Of a DNA stretch of 25,526 nt, positions 7,980 through 18,362 are shown piece by piece (positions within the stretch are counted from its first letter, which is position 1; the number at the start of each line of letters is the position of its first letter). The notes beneath the pieces were generated by a model. It had not been told where the DNA came from and searched no databases. It worked only from the letters and a program-made list of their open reading frames with translations. A program made the translations under genes and the position numbers. Source of the stretch: Actinomycetota bacterium (GTDB lineage Bacteria; Actinomycetota; Thermoleophilia; Gaiellales; Gaiellaceae); contig JACCZA010000045.1 of NCBI GenBank assembly GCA_013696185.1, positions 1 through 25,526 on the forward strand, read 5' to 3'.

Positions 7980-8419
7980 GCGCCCACCGCGAAGGTGAGC
8001 GTGCCGCGGGCGGCCAGCTCGGCGCCGACCGTCGCGCGTGCCTTGCCACGGCCGATCGGCCCACGCACCTGCTCGAGCTCGCACAGCAGCGTGAGCTCGT
8101 CGCCCGGCCTGACGACGCGCTTGAAGCGCACGCCGTCGATCCCGCCGAAGAGCGCGAGCTTGCCGCGATTGTCCTCCTGCGACAGAACGGCGACCGCGCC
8201 CGCCTGCGCGAGCGCCTCGACGATGAGCACGCCCGGCATGATCGGGTTGCCGGGGAAGTGACCCCGGCACCAGTCCTCCCGGACGGTCGAGCGGGCGACC
8301 ACGCGGCTGCCCGGCACGAGCTCGAGCACCTCGTCCAGGAAGAGGAAGGGCGCGCGGTGCGGCAGGACCGCCTCGATCCCCTCCTGTCCGAGCGGCGCCT
8401 CGAGCGCCCGGGCCCTCAC
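7976..8419 (-). CDS. fabZ: 3-hydroxyacyl-ACP dehydratase
   Basis: Hot-dog-fold dehydratase that removes water from 3-hydroxyacyl-ACP. The catalytic pair is visible: H54 in GHFPGNPIMPGV and E68 in LIVEALAQAGAV. The length of 147 residues fits FabZ rather than the longer FabA. I chose the GTG 19 codons before LPHR because there is no other usable start between it and the upstream non-coding region; the ribosome-binding site is weak. It is the first gene of the fatty-acid operon. A TACAAT on the minus strand 39-44 bases upstream is the best promoter candidate. Confidence 0.92.
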   Translation of the reverse strand: MRARALEAPLGQEGIEAVLPHRAPFLFLDEVLELVPGSRVVARSTVREDWCRGHFPGNPIMPGVLIVEALAQAGAVAVLSQEDNRGKLALFGGIDGVRFKRVVRPGDELTLLCELEQVRGPIGRGKARATVGAELAARGTLTFAVGA

Positions 8420-8457
8420 CGGCCGGCGCGGGGTTCGCGGGGGCGAAGCATCCGGCG

Positions 8458-8463
8458 ATTGTA
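8458..8463 (-). promoter_or_regulatory. Candidate -10 element for the fatty-acid operon
   Basis: TACAAT on the minus strand, one base from the TATAAT consensus, standing out in a very GC-rich gap. It would start a transcript around position 8450, giving a leader of about 30 bases before the fabZ GTG. No TTGACA-like -35 element is present at 16-18 bp, which is common in actinobacterial promoters but lowers certainty. Confidence 0.35.
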
Positions 8464-8477
8464 GTGGGGAGGTCGCA

Positions 8478-8513
8478 CGGGCGGGCCGGCGCCGACGTCT
8501 CGCGTACCGCCCG
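8478..8513 (-). terminator. GC-rich inverted repeat after the amidase gene
   Basis: Seven-base arms CGGGCGG and CCGCCCG separated by 22 bases, lying 23 bases after the stop of the secreted amidase gene. There is no U-run, so it would be at best an atypical terminator. In sequence this rich in G and C such arms also arise by chance. Confidence 0.2.
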
Positions 8514-8535
8514 CCACGGGTCGCCGAGTGCGTTC

Positions 8536-10713
8536 CTAAGGGAGACCGAGCGGGAGGCTCGCGTTGCCCGCGGCATCCGTCGCCACGACCCGGAGCCGCC
8601 TCGGCCTGGCACCCACGCTCACTGTGAAGACGCCCGGCGCCGTTCGCGTCACGGCCTGCCGGGCGCCGTCCGCGAGCACCACCACCTCGGCGGGCTCGCT
8701 CAGGCGCAGGCGCAGCGGGAAGACCGCCACGAGCGCGAGCTGCGGGGCCTTCGTGTCCGAGGTGAATTGCACGCGTCCGGAGACCGTCCCGATCGTGTCC
8801 GTGACCGCGAGCTCGGCCTCGTACGCGCCGTCGAGCAGCCTGCCGATCCGTTTGCTGCCGTCCCACTCGAGGGTCTGCGGGCCTGCCGCGAGCGGCCCGC
8901 TGAACGGCGTGGCGAGCCAGCCTCCCCCGGCGAGGATACGGAGCGTCACCTGCGCCGGGGCGGCGAGGGTGAACGTGAGGCGCAACGTGTCCTCGCGCCC
9001 GTCGCCGTTCGGGGAGAAGACCGGGCGCTCGGCAGCGAGCGCCGAGAGGGTCCGGTTGACCAGGATCGGCACCGTCGCGCTCGCCGTTCCCGCCGTTCCG
9101 CTCGCCGACAGGACGATCGTGTAGAGGCCGTCGGGCACGGCGTCCGCCGAGAAGGCGAAGCGGTGGGTGCCCGCGAGGCGGGGCTCGGCGAAGAGCGTCG
9201 CGAGGACGTTGCCGGCCGGATCGACCAGCGTCACGGTCACCGTGGCAGGGGCGCCGAGCGCGTAGTGGATCTGCGCCGAATCGTCCACGCCGTCGCCGTT
9301 CGGGGTCACCGCCGTGGGCTCCGCGCGCGCATCGCTCAGCAGGACCGCTCCCGTGGGAGGAGGCGGGGGTGGCGGGGGCGGAGGAGGAGGCGGTGGGGGC
9401 GGAGGAGGAGAGCCGTCCTTACGGCCGAGTGTGCCGGTCGCGGCGAGGACGGTCGAGGGCCCCGAGCCGGCCGTGATCGCGTAGGAGTAGGCGCCCGCGG
9501 CGGCACGCTGCGAGCTCCAGCTCCAGAGCACTGCGGAGCCGGTGCCCGCCCCGAGGGCGACCTGCCTGCCACGGGCGTCCGTCACGACGACCCGCCAGGG
9601 GAGCGGCGTAGACAGCCGCGCCGTGAAGCGGATCGTCTTGCCGAGCGTGCCGTCGACCCTCGGTGCGTACAGCTTCGGCAGCCCCGTCCCGGCGACGTCG
9701 CGGGCGAGGCCGTCGAGAGCGCGATAGAGGACGGCGCCGGGACAGTCGGTGAAGCCCGTATCGCGGTGACCCGAGACCGGGCGCAGGAACACCGGCGCGC
9801 CCCGGCTGAAGCGCGGGTTGCCACCGGAGATCCAGGAGAACGGCTCGAGCGGGTCGACGTGAGCCACGTCGAGGCGCCACGCGAGCGTTTGCACGATCGC
9901 CGCACGCGCCGCCGGCGTGATTCCCTCCGAGCCATAGCTCCCGATCACCGCGATGCCGGTCGAGCCGGTGTTGAAGCCCTGGGCGTGCGCCCCGATCACG
10001 TTCCGGTCGGCGCCGCCATAGCGCCCCTCGAAGACCTGACCGTAGCGGTCGACGAGGAAGTTGTAGCCGATGTCGTTCCAGCCGTTTCCACGCACGTGGT
10101 AGAGCTGGATCGCCCGCACGATCGCCGCCGACTCGGCGCGCGAGTAGCTGCTCGCGCCCGCTGTGTGGTGGATGACGGCGAACCGCACGGCCCCGGCGAA
10201 GCGAGGCGGCTCCCTCTTGATCAGCTCGTTCGCGCCCCAGGAGAGTCGCGGCACGATCGCCGGCGAGGCGGCGAGCGCCGGCGTGCGAGCGTCCCCGGAC
10301 ACAGGGAGCGCTGCTGCTGTGGGCGGGCTGCGGACGAAGTGTGCACGGAGGCGGCGAACCCGGCCGCTCAGGCGGTACTGGATGGCGTCGGACGGCCCCG
10401 TCCAGTAGGGATTGCCGAGCCGCCAGCCCGCGCGGCTTCCCTCGCCCGTGCCCGCGTCGGGCAGGTCCTCGTACTCGGGCGCCGCGGGGCGCCACGGGCT
10501 CCAGCGGCCCGTGAGCGCACGGGTGCGGAAGCGCACGCTGCCCGAGCCCTGCCAGTGCAGGCCGACGAGGTCGAAGCGCGGGGTCGCCGCGGTCGCGTGC
10601 AGCGCTCGAGTGGCGCCGAGAGGCACCTCGCGGGTGACGATGCTCGCGGGCTCGGCCCGCGCCGGGCCGGCGTCGAGCGCGAGGAGCAGGAGGATTGCAG
10701 CGAGGAGCTTCAC
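8536..10713 (-). CDS. Secreted PGRP/amidase-domain protein with proline hinge and FlgD-like modules
   Basis: A 725-residue exported protein, probably a cell-wall hydrolase. A signal peptide is clear (KLLAAILLLLALDAGPARA, cleavage near 20). Residues about 155-340 form an N-acetylmuramoyl-L-alanine amidase (amidase_2/PGRP) domain with the zinc ligands H182 or H183 (VIHHTAG), H316 and C324 (SGHRDTGFTDC), plus Y217 of the YNFLVD strand; it is therefore probably catalytically active. A first Ig-like region covers about 345-430, then 18 consecutive prolines (436-453). Two repeats follow, each opening with a PNGDG motif (VTPNGDGVDD near 470, FSPNGDGRED near 570), resembling FlgD Ig-like or CHU_C adhesion modules, and a final beta-rich domain. 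It starts with GTG without an obvious ribosome-binding site and is divergent from the GalT-like gene. Confidence 0.85.
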   Translation of the reverse strand: MKLLAAILLLLALDAGPARAEPASIVTREVPLGATRALHATAATPRFDLVGLHWQGSGSVRFRTRALTGRWSPWRPAAPEYEDLPDAGTGEGSRAGWRLGNPYWTGPSDAIQYRLSGRVRRLRAHFVRSPPTAAALPVSGDARTPALAASPAIVPRLSWGANELIKREPPRFAGAVRFAVIHHTAGASSYSRAESAAIVRAIQLYHVRGNGWNDIGYNFLVDRYGQVFEGRYGGADRNVIGAHAQGFNTGSTGIAVIGSYGSEGITPAARAAIVQTLAWRLDVAHVDPLEPFSWISGGNPRFSRGAPVFLRPVSGHRDTGFTDCPGAVLYRALDGLARDVAGTGLPKLYAPRVDGTLGKTIRFTARLSTPLPWRVVVTDARGRQVALGAGTGSAVLWSWSSQRAAAGAYSYAITAGSGPSTVLAATGTLGRKDGSPPPPPPPPPPPPPPPPPPTGAVLLSDARAEPTAVTPNGDGVDDSAQIHYALGAPATVTVTLVDPAGNVLATLFAEPRLAGTHRFAFSADAVPDGLYTIVLSASGTAGTASATVPILVNRTLSALAAERPVFSPNGDGREDTLRLTFTLAAPAQVTLRILAGGGWLATPFSGPLAAGPQTLEWDGSKRIGRLLDGAYEAELAVTDTIGTVSGRVQFTSDTKAPQLALVAVFPLRLRLSEPAEVVVLADGARQAVTRTAPGVFTVSVGARPRRLRVVATDAAGNASLPLGLP

Positions 10714-10794
10714 GCGGGGGAGGTCGAGAGGGGTATCAGCGATCGCGGCTCGAGCTCAAGCGCCCGAGCGCCGCCCCAATACAATCCTTACAAG
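10714..10794. promoter_or_regulatory. Divergent promoter region between the amidase and GalT-like genes
   Basis: An 81-bp gap from which both neighbours are read. On the plus strand TACAAT (10780-10785) ends nine bases before the GalT-like GTG, so transcription would start at or just before the start codon. On the minus strand, TTGAGC, a 16-base spacer and GATACC lie upstream of the amidase start, but the -10 part matches poorly. No operator is recognisable. Confidence 0.35.
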
Positions 10795-11738
10795 GTGGAG
10801 AGGCCTGCCGAAGCCGCGGAGCCGCCCCGCACGAGTCCCCCGCTCCGGATCGATCCGCACTCGGGCCGCTCGGTCGTGATCGCGCCGCGGCGGGCGAGTC
10901 GTCCCGGGCAGACCCGCCCGCCGGCCGAGGCGCCGAGCGAGGGCGAGCTCGAGAGCTGCCCCTTCTGCGAGGGCCGCGAGGAGCGGACGCCACCCGAGGC
11001 GCTGGCACTGCCGCAGTCTTCACGCGCGCCGGACTCGCCCGGCTGGCAAGTCCGGGTCGTGCCGAACCTCTACCCCGCGTTCGAGCGGCAGGAGGTGGTG
11101 GTGCACAGCCCGCGGCACGTGCGCAGCATCGTCGAGCTCGCCCCGGACGAGCTCGGGGTCGTCGCCGCCGCCTGGCAGGCCCGCGCGCGCGCCGCGGCGG
11201 AGGCGGGCTTCGACTACGTCCACGCACTCGTGAACGAGGGCCGCGCCGCCGGTGCGACACTCGCCCACTCGCACTCCCAGCTCGTGTGGCTGCGCGAGGT
11301 GCCGCCGCTGCCGGCGAGGGAGCAGGCCCTCTCGGCGGGACGCTGCGTCCTCTGCGACGACCTCGCGTCGGAGCGCGCGGAGGGAACGCGCGTCGTCTCC
11401 GAGCGGGACGGCGTCGTCAGCCTCTGCCCCGCCGCCTCCCGCGAGCCCTACGAGCTCCTCGTCGCTCCGACCAGACACGAGCCGGACGCCTGGACGAGCG
11501 CGCGACTCGCAACCGCTCTCGAGCTGCTCGCGGAAGGCTGGCGGCGACTGAGATCGCTCGAGGGGGCCGTGCCGGCGAATGCCTGGCTGCACGCCGCCCC
11601 CTTCGGCGGAGAGGGCCACTGGCACCTCGAGGCACTGCCGCGGCTGACGACGCCGGCGGGAGTCGAGCTCGGCGCCGGGGTGTTCGTGAACCCGCTCGAC
11701 CCCGACGCTGCGGCGCAGGCCCTGCGCACCGCGACCCC

Positions 11739-11742
<4 letters not shown>
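10795..11742 (+). CDS. Galactose-1-phosphate uridylyltransferase-like protein
   Basis: A 315-residue HIT-superfamily nucleotidyltransferase. The N-terminus LRIDPHSGRSVVIAPRRASR is the usual GalT opening; CPFC (55-58) is the first zinc pair; VPNLYPAF (89-96) and the nucleophile motif HSHSQ (158-162, canonical form HPHGQ or HPHSQ) follow, and the C-terminal HWHLEALPRL is also GalT-like. H160 is the expected uridylylated residue. A second CxxC (RCVLC) occurs soon after the active site. No galK, galE or other Leloir gene is nearby, so the sugar phosphate is uncertain; related phosphorylases (ADP-glucose or AP4A type) share this fold. The start is GTG, with a -10-like TACAAT only nine bases upstream and no ribosome-binding site, which suggests a leaderless mRNA. 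Its TAG stop interlocks with that of gyrA. Confidence 0.85.
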
Positions 11743-14339
<2,597 letters not shown>

Positions 14340-14362
14340 GGTCGGAGCGGGGGTCTACGGCC

Positions 14363-16750
14363 CTAGACATCGAGGAACCTGACGTCCTTGGCGTTCTGCT
14401 CGATGAACTCGCGCCGCGGCTCGACCTGGTCGCCCATCAGCATGGAGAAGATCCGGTCGGCCATCGACGCGTCCTCCACCTCGACGCGGATCAGCATCCG
14501 CTTCGCGGGATCCATCGTCGTCTCGCGCAGCTCGTCGGGGTTCATCTCGCCGAGCCCCTTGAAGCGGCTGAGCTGGATGCCGTCCTTCGCCAGGTCGAGC
14601 AGCTGGTGGCGCAGGTCCTGGAAGGTCGCCGCCCCGCGGGTCTTGCGCCCGAGGGCGAGCGAGAAGGGCGGGGCGCCGGCGAGCTCGACGAGCCGGGCGT
14701 AGGTGCGGCGCAGGTTCGTGTAGGCGCGCGAGGCGAGCAGCTCGGCGGGGACGGCGACGTGGCTCGCCGCGCTCGTCTCGCGCTCGATCACCTTCATGCG
14801 GAAGCCGCCCTCGTCGGAGGAGGCCATCGTCAGCTCGTAGCCGTCGGCGGCGAGGCTGTCGAGCGCCGGTTGCACGTCCACGACCGCGCCGGCCTCGGTC
14901 TCCACGAGCCGGTGCGTGACGACGAAGTCGGCGGCGGCGTTGCCGTAGTCCGCGCGCAGGCGCCCCGTCCAGCCCTCGAACTCGCTCAGCGCCCGCGCGA
15001 AGCGGCCGTAGCGCGTCTCGCTCAGCTTCGACGTCACGCCGTTGCGGTCGCTGACCTCGATGTCCTTCACGCGCTCGCGCACGAGCAGGTCCTCGAACTG
15101 CGACTGCTTCTCGACGTACTGCTCCCGGTTGCCGATCTTGATCCTGTAGAGGGGCGGCACCGCGATGTAGATGTGACCGCGCTCCACGAGCTCGGGCATC
15201 TGCCGGTAGAGAAAGGTCAGGATCAGCGTGCGGATGTGGGAGCCGTCCTGATCGGCGTCGGTCATCACGATGATCCGGTGGTAGCGGAGCTTCGCGATGT
15301 CGAACTCCTCGCCGATGCTCGTGCCGACGGCGGTGATGATCGACTGGATCTCCGTGTTCGAGAGCACCTTGTTGATGCGGTTCTTCTCGGAGTTGATCAC
15401 CTTGCCGCGCAGCGGCAGGATCGCCTGGAAGAGGCGGTCGCGAGCCTCGACGGCCGAGCCGCCGGCCGAGTTGCCCTCCACGAGGTAGAGCTCGGCGGCC
15501 TCGGGGTCGCGGATCTGGCAGTCGGCGAGCTTCCCCGGGAGCGAGGAGCCCTCGAGCGCGCCCTTGCGTCGGGTGAGGTCGCGGGCCTTGCGCGCGGCCT
15601 GGCGCGCCCGCTGCGCAGTGATCGCCTTCTGGATGATCTGCCGCGCGTCGTTCGGGTTCTCCTCGAGGAACTCGGCGAGCTTCGCGTTGACCGTCTGCTC
15701 GACGAGGCCACGCACCCAGGGGTTGCCGAGCTTCGTCTTCGTCTGGCCCTCGAACTGCGGCTCCTGCAGCTTGACCGAGATCACGGCGGCGAGGCCCTCG
15801 CGCGCATCGTCGCCCTCGAGGTTGTCCTCCTTCTCCTTGAGCAGCGCCTTCTCGCGGGCGTACCGGTTGAGCGTGCCCGTGAGGGCTCCCTTGAAGCCGG
15901 AGAGGTGCGAGCCGCCCTCGTGCGTGTTGATGTTGTTCGCGAACGAGAAGACAGACTCGACGTAGGAGGTGTTCCACTGCATCGCGATCTCCACGTCACC
16001 GAGCTCGCTCGTGCCCTCGATGTAGACGATGTTCCTGTGCACGGGCTCCTTCGCCTCGTTCACGTAGGCGACGAAGTCGCGGATGCCGCCCTCGTAGTGG
16101 AACTCGTGCCGCTCCTCCCCCTCGCGCTCGTCGGTGAGCACGATGCGGAGGCCGCGCGTCAGGAACGCCGTCTCGCGCAGGCGCTGGACGAGCGTCTCGG
16201 TCGACCACTCGATCCCGTCCTGGAAGATCTCCTGGTCGGGCATGAAGCTGATCGTGGTGCCCGTGTCGTCCGCCTCGCCGACGATCTCCATCTCGCCGGT
16301 CGGGACGCCGCGGGCGAAGTCCTGCCGGTACACCTGGCCGTCGCGGCGCACCTCGGCGATCAGCCATTCCGACAGCGCGTTCACGACGGAGACGCCGACG
16401 CCGTGCAGGCCGCCCGAGACCTTGTAGCCGTCGCCGCCGAACTTGCCGCCCGCGTGGAGCTTCGTGAGGACGACCGTCAGTGCCGGCAGGCCCTGCTCGG
16501 GCATCAGGTCGACCGGGATCCCCGAGCCCGAGTCCCGGACGGTCACCGAGCCGTCCGGGTGAAGCGAGACGTCGACCTGCTCGTTGCGGCCGGCGAGCGC
16601 CTCGTCGACCGAGTTGTCCACCACCTCGTAGATGAGGTGGTGGAGACCGCGGGGTCCCGTCGAGCCGATGTACATGCCCGGACGGAGTCGGACGGGCTCG
16701 AGGCCCTCCAACACGGTGATGTCCTTGGCGGAGTAGTTGGTTTCAGTCAT
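14363..16750 (-). CDS. gyrB: DNA gyrase subunit B
   Basis: ATPase subunit of gyrase. The 795-residue protein has the GHKL ATP site (E42, N46 in YEVVDNSVDEA, and GGLHGVGVSVVNALS near 113-127), and the TOPRIM metal motifs EGNSAGGSA (425-433) and TDADQDGSH (497-505). Between about 560 and 722, ahead of RFKGLGEMNP, it carries an extra segment of roughly 160 residues, at the place where E. coli-type GyrB has its insert; most described actinobacterial and Gram-positive GyrB proteins (about 640-715 residues) lack it. Its ATG abuts a hairpin and U-run (see 16751-16780) whose 3' arm contains the only plausible ribosome-binding site, AGG. It is 23 bases upstream of gyrA, so the two form an operon. Confidence 0.98.
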   Translation of the reverse strand: MTETNYSAKDITVLEGLEPVRLRPGMYIGSTGPRGLHHLIYEVVDNSVDEALAGRNEQVDVSLHPDGSVTVRDSGSGIPVDLMPEQGLPALTVVLTKLHAGGKFGGDGYKVSGGLHGVGVSVVNALSEWLIAEVRRDGQVYRQDFARGVPTGEMEIVGEADDTGTTISFMPDQEIFQDGIEWSTETLVQRLRETAFLTRGLRIVLTDEREGEERHEFHYEGGIRDFVAYVNEAKEPVHRNIVYIEGTSELGDVEIAMQWNTSYVESVFSFANNINTHEGGSHLSGFKGALTGTLNRYAREKALLKEKEDNLEGDDAREGLAAVISVKLQEPQFEGQTKTKLGNPWVRGLVEQTVNAKLAEFLEENPNDARQIIQKAITAQRARQAARKARDLTRRKGALEGSSLPGKLADCQIRDPEAAELYLVEGNSAGGSAVEARDRLFQAILPLRGKVINSEKNRINKVLSNTEIQSIITAVGTSIGEEFDIAKLRYHRIIVMTDADQDGSHIRTLILTFLYRQMPELVERGHIYIAVPPLYRIKIGNREQYVEKQSQFEDLLVRERVKDIEVSDRNGVTSKLSETRYGRFARALSEFEGWTGRLRADYGNAAADFVVTHRLVETEAGAVVDVQPALDSLAADGYELTMASSDEGGFRMKVIERETSAASHVAVPAELLASRAYTNLRRTYARLVELAGAPPFSLALGRKTRGAATFQDLRHQLLDLAKDGIQLSRFKGLGEMNPDELRETTMDPAKRMLIRVEVEDASMADRIFSMLMGDQVEPRREFIEQNAKDVRFLDV

Positions 16751-16780
16751 AAAAAGACCTGCAAAATACCTACTTGCAGG
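16751..16780 (-). promoter_or_regulatory. Hairpin plus U-run immediately before the gyrB start codon
   Basis: On the minus strand the perfect arms CCTGCAA (16780-16774) and TTGCAGG (16764-16758) enclose a 9-base AT-rich loop and are followed by TCTTTTT, which runs straight into the gyrB ATG at 16750. The shape is that of an intrinsic terminator, although the 7-bp stem is modest. The AGG of the 3' arm, seven bases from the ATG, is the only ribosome-binding site candidate, so folding would hide it. It could act as an attenuator, a translational switch or a protein operator. Confidence 0.6.
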
Positions 16781-16788
16781 CTGGGATC

Positions 16789-16797
16789 AGTCTATCA
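16789..16797 (-). promoter_or_regulatory. Candidate extended -10 promoter element for gyrB
   Basis: TGATAGACT on the minus strand fits an extended -10 (TGn followed by TAGACT). The TGA is also the stop codon of the DUF721 gene. A transcript starting about seven bases downstream would begin right at the 5' arm of the gyrB hairpin. No convincing -35 element is seen. Confidence 0.35.
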
Positions 16798-17259
16798 AAT
16801 CGGGCGGCTGGAAACCGACCTGGCGAGGCTGGCGGCGGCGGCTCGGGCGACCAGACGCCGCAGCTCGTCGTTCTCGATCGGAGCAGCCAGCGACTCGGCC
16901 TGGACCCACTCGGCCGCACCCGGGCGAGGCGCGACGCGTCCCTGTGGGGCAGAGCCTACGTCACCGGCGGGTTGGGGCAGGTGCCCGACCGCGAAGCGCA
17001 GGGCGGACGGTGCGTTCGCGGCGAGCCGCGCGCGCAGGCGCTCGAGGAGCTGCGGCGCGAGCTGCGTCAGCTCGAAGGCCCACGCCGAGGAGCTGACCGC
17101 GACGTGCAGGGTTCCGTTGCCCGCGATCCGCGCGGGCCACGCGTTCGCGGCGATCGGCGCCCCCACGAGCTCCGGCCAGACCGCCACGAGCTCGCCCATG
17201 CCGGCCTGCGGGCCGAAGCGGGAGAGCTCCCGGCGGACCTCGTGCTCGAGCGACTCCAC
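16795..17259 (-). CDS. DUF721 (DciA-like) protein
   Basis: A 154-residue protein of the DUF721 family, whose member DciA is the probable replicative-helicase loader or operator in bacteria that lack DnaC and DnaI. The conserved core is at residues about 5-75: VWPELVGAPIAANAWPARI, then a strand with LHVAVSSSAWAFELTQL and a leucine-rich helix (LLERLRARL). The C-terminal half is low-complexity, rich in Ala, Pro and Arg. The GTG start shares a single base with the recF TAG stop (TAGTG), which implies translational coupling. The position recF-DUF721-gyrB is the standard actinobacterial order. The link to helicase loading comes from the family, not from this sequence. Confidence 0.88.
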   Translation of the reverse strand: MESLEHEVRRELSRFGPQAGMGELVAVWPELVGAPIAANAWPARIAGNGTLHVAVSSSAWAFELTQLAPQLLERLRARLAANAPSALRFAVGHLPQPAGDVGSAPQGRVAPRPGAAEWVQAESLAAPIENDELRRLVARAAAASLARSVSSRPI

Positions 17260-18362
17260 TACGCGCGCTCCTGCACGAGGCCCGGCGTGACGTCGAGCAC
17301 CTGGTCGGCCTCGACCGGCAGAGCGGAGGCGCTCGTGGCCGTGATCAGCGTCTGGCCCGTACCGCGCAGGCGCTCGGCGAGCGAGCGGCGGCGGTCGGGG
17401 TCGAGCTCCGAGAGGACGTCGTCCAGGAGCAGGAGCGGTGGCTCCCCCGTGCGCTCGGCGATCAGCCCGGCCTCCGCGAGCAGCAGGGACAGCACCGCGA
17501 GGCGCTGCTCGCCCTGGGAGCCGAACAGTCGGAGCTCGCGCGTCCCTGCGGTGACCGACACGTCGTCCAGGTGCGGTCCGAGTCCGGTCGTGCCCCGCTC
17601 GAGGTCGCGCTCGAGCCGCGCCGCCAGCGCCTCCTCCGTGGGCGGGCTGCCGTCGTAGGCCAGTCGTGCGGCGGCGAGGCCGAGTTGAGAGGCTCGCTCC
17701 CCGAACACCGGGGAGAGCAGCTCGACCGCGTCCCGGCGAGCCAGCACGAGCTCGCGCCCGAGATCCACGACACGCTCGGTCCACGGCGCGAGCGCCTCAC
17801 GGGTGGAGAGGCCGAGCGAGACCCGCCTGAGGGCGGCGTTGCGCTGCGTGAGGGCTGCGCCGTAGCCGGGCGACAGCTCCGCCCGAGCCGGGAACAACCG
17901 CGCGAGCGTGCGATCGAAGTAGGCCCGCCGGACGAGCGGCCCGCCCTTCACGACGGCGAGCCGGTCCGGCGTGAAGACCAGGGTCGCGAGCTCCCGCCGC
18001 AGCTCCTCGACGGCTTGCAGGGGCGCGCCGTTCAGCCTGCTTCGCCTGCCCTCGCCGCGCCGGAGCACCACCTCCACGTCGACGGGCACGCCGCTTGCGC
18101 GGCGGCCGTGCAGGGCGATCCGGCAGCCCTCCGTGCCGAAGCGCACGAGCTGCGACTCGACCCGGGTGCGCGGCGAGAAGCCCTGCGTGCCCACGTGCAG
18201 CGACTCCAGCAGGTTCGTCTTGCCCGCGCCGTTCGGCCCGACGACGAGCACGATGCCCGGGCGGAGCGCCAGGTCGAGCCGGGCGTAGGAGCGGAAGTCT
18301 CGGAGCGAGACCCGGGAGACGATCAGCCGGCCAGCCGGATCGGCATGATCAGGTATGACCAC
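17259..18362 (-). CDS. recF: DNA replication and repair protein RecF
   Basis: SMC-like ATPase that acts with RecO and RecR to load RecA on gapped DNA. Walker A GPNGAGKTN (42-50), the ABC-type signature GSQGEQ (281-286) and Walker B LLLLDDVLSELD (310-321) are all present; 367 residues is normal. The start is uncertain. The GTG used here overlaps dnaN by 40 bases and adds 12 residues before the usual RecF N-terminus. A CTG at 18326, which forms CTGA with the dnaN stop, aligns exactly with the normal first residue (LIVSRVSLRDFRSY). Neither has a strong ribosome-binding site. In either case recF is coupled to dnaN. Confidence 0.95.
   Translation of the reverse strand: MVIPDHADPAGRLIVSRVSLRDFRSYARLDLALRPGIVLVVGPNGAGKTNLLESLHVGTQGFSPRTRVESQLVRFGTEGCRIALHGRRASGVPVDVEVVLRRGEGRRSRLNGAPLQAVEELRRELATLVFTPDRLAVVKGGPLVRRAYFDRTLARLFPARAELSPGYGAALTQRNAALRRVSLGLSTREALAPWTERVVDLGRELVLARRDAVELLSPVFGERASQLGLAAARLAYDGSPPTEEALAARLERDLERGTTGLGPHLDDVSVTAGTRELRLFGSQGEQRLAVLSLLLAEAGLIAERTGEPPLLLLDDVLSELDPDRRRSLAERLRGTGQTLITATSASALPVEADQVLDVTPGLVQERA

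Noticed and set aside
9355..9415. GGN-rich repeat that might be a structured DNA or RNA element
   Set aside because: It is fully explained as the codons for 18 consecutive prolines in the secreted amidase gene.
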